Assembly (NCBI GenBank): GCA_036226585.1
Contig: CP108997.1
Coordinates: forward strand, 1,922,001 to 1,986,000
Direction: 5' to 3'
DNA from: Streptomyces sp. NBC_00708
GTDB taxonomy: Bacteria > Actinomycetota > Actinomycetes > Streptomycetales > Streptomycetaceae
DNA: 64,000 nucleotides
Numbering within the stretch: the stretch's first letter is position 1; the number at the start of each line of letters is the position of its first letter. Position numbers and translations under genes: made by a program. The notes under the pieces were generated by a model. The model saw only the letters and a list, made by a program, of their open reading frames with translations. It was not told the origin of the DNA and ran no database searches. This document shows positions 60,211 through 64,000 of the stretch, in pieces.

Positions 60211-61601
60211 TGGCAGCCACCCCGCAGTCCGGTGCCGTGGCGCCCGCGCCCAAGAGCATCGGCAGCGACGACTACGCGCTCTCGCGCGTCCCGCGCGACC
60301 AGCGGTTCGGCTTCTGGTCGATGCTCCTCCAGTGGCTGGCCCAGTCCGGTTCGATCTCGCAGTTCACGCTCGGCGCCACCATCGGCGTCGGGATGACCTT
60401 CGGCGACGCGTTCTGGGCGTTCACGCTGGGCGCGGTGATCCTGGAGGTGGTGATCTTCGCGATCGGCCTGGCCGGGATGCGCGAGGGCCTGGCAACGCCG
60501 ATGCTGACCCGCTGGGTGGGCTTCGGCCGCAACGGCTCGGCGCTGGTCAGCTTCGTGATCGCGGTCAGCCTGGTCGGCTGGTTCGGCGTCCAGAACAAGA
60601 TCTTCGGCGACAGCGTCTCGGCGCTGGTCGGCGGCCCGGCCTGGATGTGGTGCGTGCTCGCGGGCATCGCCATCACCGCCCTGGTGATCTTCGGTTTCAA
60701 GTACATGGCGAACTTCGCGAAGATCGTCACCCCGCTGTTCTTCGCCATGGTCGCCTTCTCCGTCATCCGGACCCTGAACGACCACTCGTTCAGCGACCTG
60801 ATCCACTCCCCGCCGCCGGGCGACACCATCCCGCTGGCCGTCGCCGCCACCGCCATCGCGGGCGGCTACATGACGGGCGCGATCGTCTCCCCCGAGATGA
60901 CCCGCTACAACCGCAAGGGCTCGCACGTCTTCCTGCAGAGCGCCTCGTCGATGATCCTCTCCGAGTACATCGTCGGCCTGACCGGTGTGCTCCTGGGCCA
61001 CCTGGTCAAGAGCAACGAGGTCTCGCACATCGTGCTCTCCACCTCCGGCGCCTTCGGGGTGCTCGTCGTCCTGATGTCCACGGCGAAGATCAACGACTGG
61101 AACCTGTACGGCTCCTCGCTCGGCGTCGTCAACTTCTTCCAGGTCGTCTTCGACAAGCGCGTCCACCGCGGCGCGGTCACCATCGTCCTCGGCATCGCGG
61201 GCACCGTCCTGTCGGCCGTCGGGATCATGAGCCACTTCACCGAGTTCCTGACGATCCTCGGCGTCGCCATCCCGCCGATCGGCGGCATCATCGTGGCCGA
61301 GTACTGGGTCGTGAAGCGGATGCGCAAGCCGCTGGACGAGACCCGTCAGGCGGAGACCCTGCCGGCGCACTCCCCGACCTGGGTGCCGATGTCGATCGCC
61401 ATCTGGATCGCCGCGTTCTGCGTCGGCAAGTTCTACGACGGCGGCATCCCGGCCCTGAGCTCGCTGGCCACCGCCTTCCTCCTGTACAGCGCCCTGGGCC
61501 TGCTGGGCTGGATCAAGCCCTACGGCACCTCCGCCCTCGCCGACGAGCCGGACGGCACAGCCCCGGCCACCCGCACCACCACCCCTGTGGGAGCAGCATG
61601 A
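60210..61601 (+). CDS. NCS1-type permease (cytosine/purine/hydantoin family)
   Basis: A 463-aa transporter with 12 predicted helices. Family features are FGFWSMLLQWLAQSGSISQF, SLVGWFGVQNKIFGDS, MTGAIVSPEMTRYNRKGSH and GVAIPPIGGIIVAEYWVVKR (the last being the most diagnostic), as in CodB and hydantoin carriers. It should import a nucleobase-like or cyclic amide substrate with Na+ or H+. The ATG overlaps the DUF1177 stop by one base (TGATG) and its stop overlaps the M20 start by 4 nt (ATGA), so the three are translationally coupled. Confidence 0.92.
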   Translation: MAATPQSGAVAPAPKSIGSDDYALSRVPRDQRFGFWSMLLQWLAQSGSISQFTLGATIGVGMTFGDAFWAFTLGAVILEVVIFAIGLAGMREGLATPMLTRWVGFGRNGSALVSFVIAVSLVGWFGVQNKIFGDSVSALVGGPAWMWCVLAGIAITALVIFGFKYMANFAKIVTPLFFAMVAFSVIRTLNDHSFSDLIHSPPPGDTIPLAVAATAIAGGYMTGAIVSPEMTRYNRKGSHVFLQSASSMILSEYIVGLTGVLLGHLVKSNEVSHIVLSTSGAFGVLVVLMSTAKINDWNLYGSSLGVVNFFQVVFDKRVHRGAVTIVLGIAGTVLSAVGIMSHFTEFLTILGVAIPPIGGIIVAEYWVVKRMRKPLDETRQAETLPAHSPTWVPMSIAIWIAAFCVGKFYDGGIPALSSLATAFLLYSALGLLGWIKPYGTSALADEPDGTAPATRTTTPVGAA

Positions 61602-62923
61602 GCACCGCACCCGGCACCGCACCGGTCCCGGCCTCCGACGAGGCCCAGGACGAGGTCGTCACCCTCTGCGCCGAGCTGATCAGGTTCGACACCTCCAACC
61701 CGACGAGCACCGAGCGCGCGAGCGCCGAGTGGGTCGTGGCCCGCCTCGCGGAGGCGGGCATCGCCTCGGAGCTCATCGAGTCGGCGCCCGGCCGGGCCAG
61801 CGTCATCGCCCGGATCGCCGGCCGCGACCGGGACCGCGGCGCCCTGCTGGTCCACGGCCACCTGGACGTGGTCCCGGCGGACGCCTCCGAGTGGCAGGTG
61901 CCGCCCTTCTCCGGCGAGATCCGCGACGGCTACCTCTGGGGCCGGGGCGCGATCGACATGAAGGACACCGTGGCGGTGATGCTCGCCACCGCCCGGCACT
62001 TCGCCCGTACCGGTACGCGGCCCTCGCGCGACCTGGTCCTCGCCTTCCTCGCGGACGAGGAGGCGGGCGGGAAGTTCGGCGCCCACTGGCTCGTCGAGCA
62101 CCGCCCGGAGCTGTTCGCCGGGGTCACCGAGGCGATCGGTGAGGGCGGCGGGTTCTCCTTCGCGATCGACGACACCCGCCGGCTGTACCCGATCGAGAAC
62201 GCCCAGCGCGGCATGGCCTGGATGGAACTGACCGCCACCGGCCGGGCCGGCCACGGCTCCTCCCCCAACGACGAGAACGCCGTCACCGACCTCGCCGAGT
62301 CGCTGACCCGGATCGGCCGCGAGACCTTCCCGGTCCGGCTGATCGAGCCGGTCCGCGCGCTGCTCGAAGAGGCCGCCCGGCTCTACGGGGTCGAGTTCGA
62401 CGAGGACGACATCGAAGGCAGCCTCGCCCGGCTGGGTCCGGTCGCCGACTTCATGCAGGTGGTGCTGCGCAACTCGGCGAACCCGACGATGTTCAGCGCC
62501 GGTTACCAGACCAACGTGATCCCGGGGAAGGCGACCGCCCGCGTCGACGGCCGCTTCCTGCCCGGCCACGAGCAGGAGCTGATCGACACCATCGACCGGC
62601 TGCTGCTGCCCTCGGTGAGCCGGGAGTGGGTCAACCACGACATCGCGATGGAGACCACGTTCGACGGCCCGCTCGTCGACGCCATGTGCGCGGCGGTGCG
62701 CGCCGAGGACCCGGACGGCCACCCGGTGCCGTACTGCAACCCCGGTGGCACGGACGCCAAGGCCTTCACGCACCTGGGCATCCGCTGCTTCGGCTTCAAG
62801 GGCCTCAAGCTCCCGCACGACCTGGACTACGGCCGCCTCTTCCACGGCGTGGACGAGCGCGTCCCGCTGGAGGGCCTGCGCTTCGGCGTCCGCGTCATGA
62901 CCCGCCTCTGGCAGAGCTGCTGA
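61598..62923 (+). CDS. M20-family metallohydrolase (ArgE/DapE-like)
   Basis: A 441-aa zinc amidohydrolase. The metal ligands are in VHGHLDVVP (His), WGRGAIDMKDTV (Asp), LADEEAGG (catalytic and ligand Glu pair) and the C-terminal GLKLPHDLDYGRLFHGVDER. The dimerisation insert lies at about 205-345. Members deacylate N-acyl amino acids or split dipeptides. Overlap with the permease stop (ATGA) and the company of PepE suggest it hydrolyses the imported amide-type substrate. It is the last gene of the operon. Confidence 0.92.
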   Translation: MSTAPGTAPVPASDEAQDEVVTLCAELIRFDTSNPTSTERASAEWVVARLAEAGIASELIESAPGRASVIARIAGRDRDRGALLVHGHLDVVPADASEWQVPPFSGEIRDGYLWGRGAIDMKDTVAVMLATARHFARTGTRPSRDLVLAFLADEEAGGKFGAHWLVEHRPELFAGVTEAIGEGGGFSFAIDDTRRLYPIENAQRGMAWMELTATGRAGHGSSPNDENAVTDLAESLTRIGRETFPVRLIEPVRALLEEAARLYGVEFDEDDIEGSLARLGPVADFMQVVLRNSANPTMFSAGYQTNVIPGKATARVDGRFLPGHEQELIDTIDRLLLPSVSREWVNHDIAMETTFDGPLVDAMCAAVRAEDPDGHPVPYCNPGGTDAKAFTHLGIRCFGFKGLKLPHDLDYGRLFHGVDERVPLEGLRFGVRVMTRLWQSC

Positions 62924-63015
62924 TCCTTCGCCGCTCCCCTTCGCGCCCCCGCCGGTACCTTCGGCGGGGGCGTACGGCACGATGGCGCCCTACCCGTCCC
63001 ACCAGGAGGAACACC

Positions 63016-63660
63016 GTGGCCGCCGAGCCCAAGCCGGAGATTCTCGCCGCGTTCCAGGCCGCCAAGGGCTTCATGCCGGTGGTCGAGGGGCTCGCGCTGT
63101 ACGACGCCGCCACCGAGGCCGCCGCGCTCGGCCTGCCGCTGCTGGAGGTCGGCACCTACTGCGGGCGCTCCACGATCCTGATCGCCGACGCGGCGCGGGC
63201 CGCCGGAGTGACCGCGCTCACCGTCGACCACCACCGGGGCAGCGAGGAGCAGCAGCCCGGCTGGGAGTACCACGACCCGACCGTGGTGGACCCGGAGGTG
63301 GGCCGGATGGACACCCTGCCCACCTTCCGCAGGACGCTGCACGCGGCGGGCCTGGAGGACCACGTGGTGGCGCTCGTGGGGCGTTCGCCGCAGGTGGCGG
63401 CGGTGTGGGGCGGCGAGCTCGGCTTCGTCTTCATCGACGGCGGCCACACCGACGAGCACGCGAACGGCGACTACGAGGGCTGGGCCCCGCATGTCGCCGA
63501 GGGCGGGCTGCTGGTGATCCACGACGTGTTCCCGGACCCGGCGCACGGCGGGCAGGCCCCGTACCGGGTGTATCTGCGGGCGCTGGAGTCGGGGGCCTTC
63601 ACGGAGATCTCCGTCACGGACTCGCTGCGGGTGCTGCGCCGCACGGGCCCCGGCATCTGA
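63016..63660 (+). CDS. Class I SAM-dependent methyltransferase (Methyltransf_24 type)
   Basis: A 214-aa enzyme. Motif I is PLLEVGTYCGRSTILIADAA, the later acidic motif is FVFIDGGHTDEHANGDYEGW and VIHDVFPDP closes the core, an arrangement seen in O-methyltransferase-like proteins. Substrate unknown. The start is GTG with AGGAGGA seven bases upstream (63006-63010 region). It follows the M20 gene after 92 bp, which probably holds its own promoter. Confidence 0.88.
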   Translation: MAAEPKPEILAAFQAAKGFMPVVEGLALYDAATEAAALGLPLLEVGTYCGRSTILIADAARAAGVTALTVDHHRGSEEQQPGWEYHDPTVVDPEVGRMDTLPTFRRTLHAAGLEDHVVALVGRSPQVAAVWGGELGFVFIDGGHTDEHANGDYEGWAPHVAEGGLLVIHDVFPDPAHGGQAPYRVYLRALESGAFTEISVTDSLRVLRRTGPGI

Positions 63661-63740
63661 GGGCAGCAGCCGTACGGGGGTGGTCCGGCCGGTCCGTGGA
63701 CGCCCCGGACACCGCCGGGCCCGGCCGATAGCATCGCCGG

Positions 63741-64000
63741 GTGCGTCACGACGAGAGCCTTCCCCCCACCCGCCGCCCGCTCCGGCTCGCCGCCGCCGCT
63801 GCCCTGATGTGCCTGGGCCTGGCCGGCTGCGGCGGCGGGGGCGGCTCCGCCGCCGAGGCCCAGGCGGGGCCGAGCGGCGGCCCGGCCACGACACCGGCCC
63901 CGCCGTCACCGGCGCCCACGAAGGCCGCCCCGTCGCCGTCGAAGTCCCCGGCGAAGTCCCCTGCGCAGCGCCCCTCGAAGACCGCACCCGCTCCCGACGG
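63741..64000 (+). CDS. Lipoprotein with Ser/Pro/Lys-rich stalk (cut by window end)
   Basis: The first 86 codons are present. A GTG start gives VRHDESLPPTRRPLRLAAAA, a hydrophobic core and the lipobox CLGLAGCGGGG with the lipidated cysteine at C32. A low-complexity stalk rich in Pro, Ser and Lys follows (KSPAKSPAQ). In related Streptomyces the gene at this place often encodes a cell-wall amidase, which I recall but cannot check here. The catalytic part lies outside the window. Confidence 0.8.
   Translation, partial: MRHDESLPPTRRPLRLAAAAALMCLGLAGCGGGGGSAAEAQAGPSGGPATTPAPPSPAPTKAAPSPSKSPAKSPAQRPSKTAPAPD

Overview
The window is chromosomal DNA of a Streptomyces-type actinomycete. The basis is very high GC with strong third-position G/C bias, many GTG/TTG starts, hallmark families (AfsA/ScbA butenolide synthase, HtaA haem proteins, F420 reductase, EfeUOB, GH18 chitinase with 12-bp chitin repeats, bifunctional RNase H/phosphatase), a bacterial RNase P RNA gene, and rare TTA codons confined to one atypical gene. 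All assignments come from reading the translations; no database was searched.

Layout. 1-4.3 kb: F420-dependent NADP reductase, an unrecognised protein, an EntS-like exporter and methionine aminopeptidase. 4.3-16.6 kb: an iron/haem island carrying three palindromic iron boxes. It holds haem oxygenase, a PhzF protein, two cell-surface HtaA proteins (one with a sortase-E-like LASTG tail), the HmuTUV-type haem ABC importer and EfeO-EfeB-EfeU, whose last gene overlaps a novel lipoprotein gene by 128 nt. Surface HtaA proteins would pass haem to HmuT, HmuUV would import it, haem oxygenase would release iron, and EfeUOB would take up free iron. 16.6-30.2 kb: housekeeping and accessory singletons (prim-pol, dimethylargininase, Rsm22-like methyltransferase, two-gene MFS/oxidoreductase divergon, PhoD phosphatase, a large secreted lectin-like protein, SDR, PhzF, an orphan AfsA homologue, VOC and NUDIX proteins).

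30.4-35.1 kb: a divergent chitin-degradation pair (AA10 LPMO and GH18 chitinase, both ending in CBM5/12 modules) with chitinase-type repeats between them, then two little-known genes. 35.3-39.0 kb: a visibly lower-GC insert with a SUKH-family gene carrying two TTA codons, converging on a secreted NucA/NucB-type nuclease, and an apparently non-coding stretch up to rnpB (39.06-39.47 kb, minus strand). This is the best candidate for an undescribed toxin/immunity-like system.

39.5-47 kb: Uma2 nuclease-fold protein, TetR regulator, RNB ribonuclease, YaaA, KDPG aldolase, and a translationally coupled nif3 - zinc-ribbon - RNase H/phosphatase operon in which the middle gene appears to start with CTG. 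47-52.6 kb: an unrecognised protein, a tiny ORF, and an ABC-2 exporter/histidine kinase/response regulator operon preceded by a palindrome. 52.6-57.6 kb: a membrane glycosyltransferase and two MFS exporters, one fused to an extra beta-sandwich domain. 57.5-62.9 kb: an IclR-PepE unit divergent from a coupled DUF1177-NCS1 permease-M20 hydrolase operon, apparently an uptake and hydrolysis pathway for an unknown amide or dipeptide-like compound. The window ends with a methyltransferase and the start of a lipoprotein gene.
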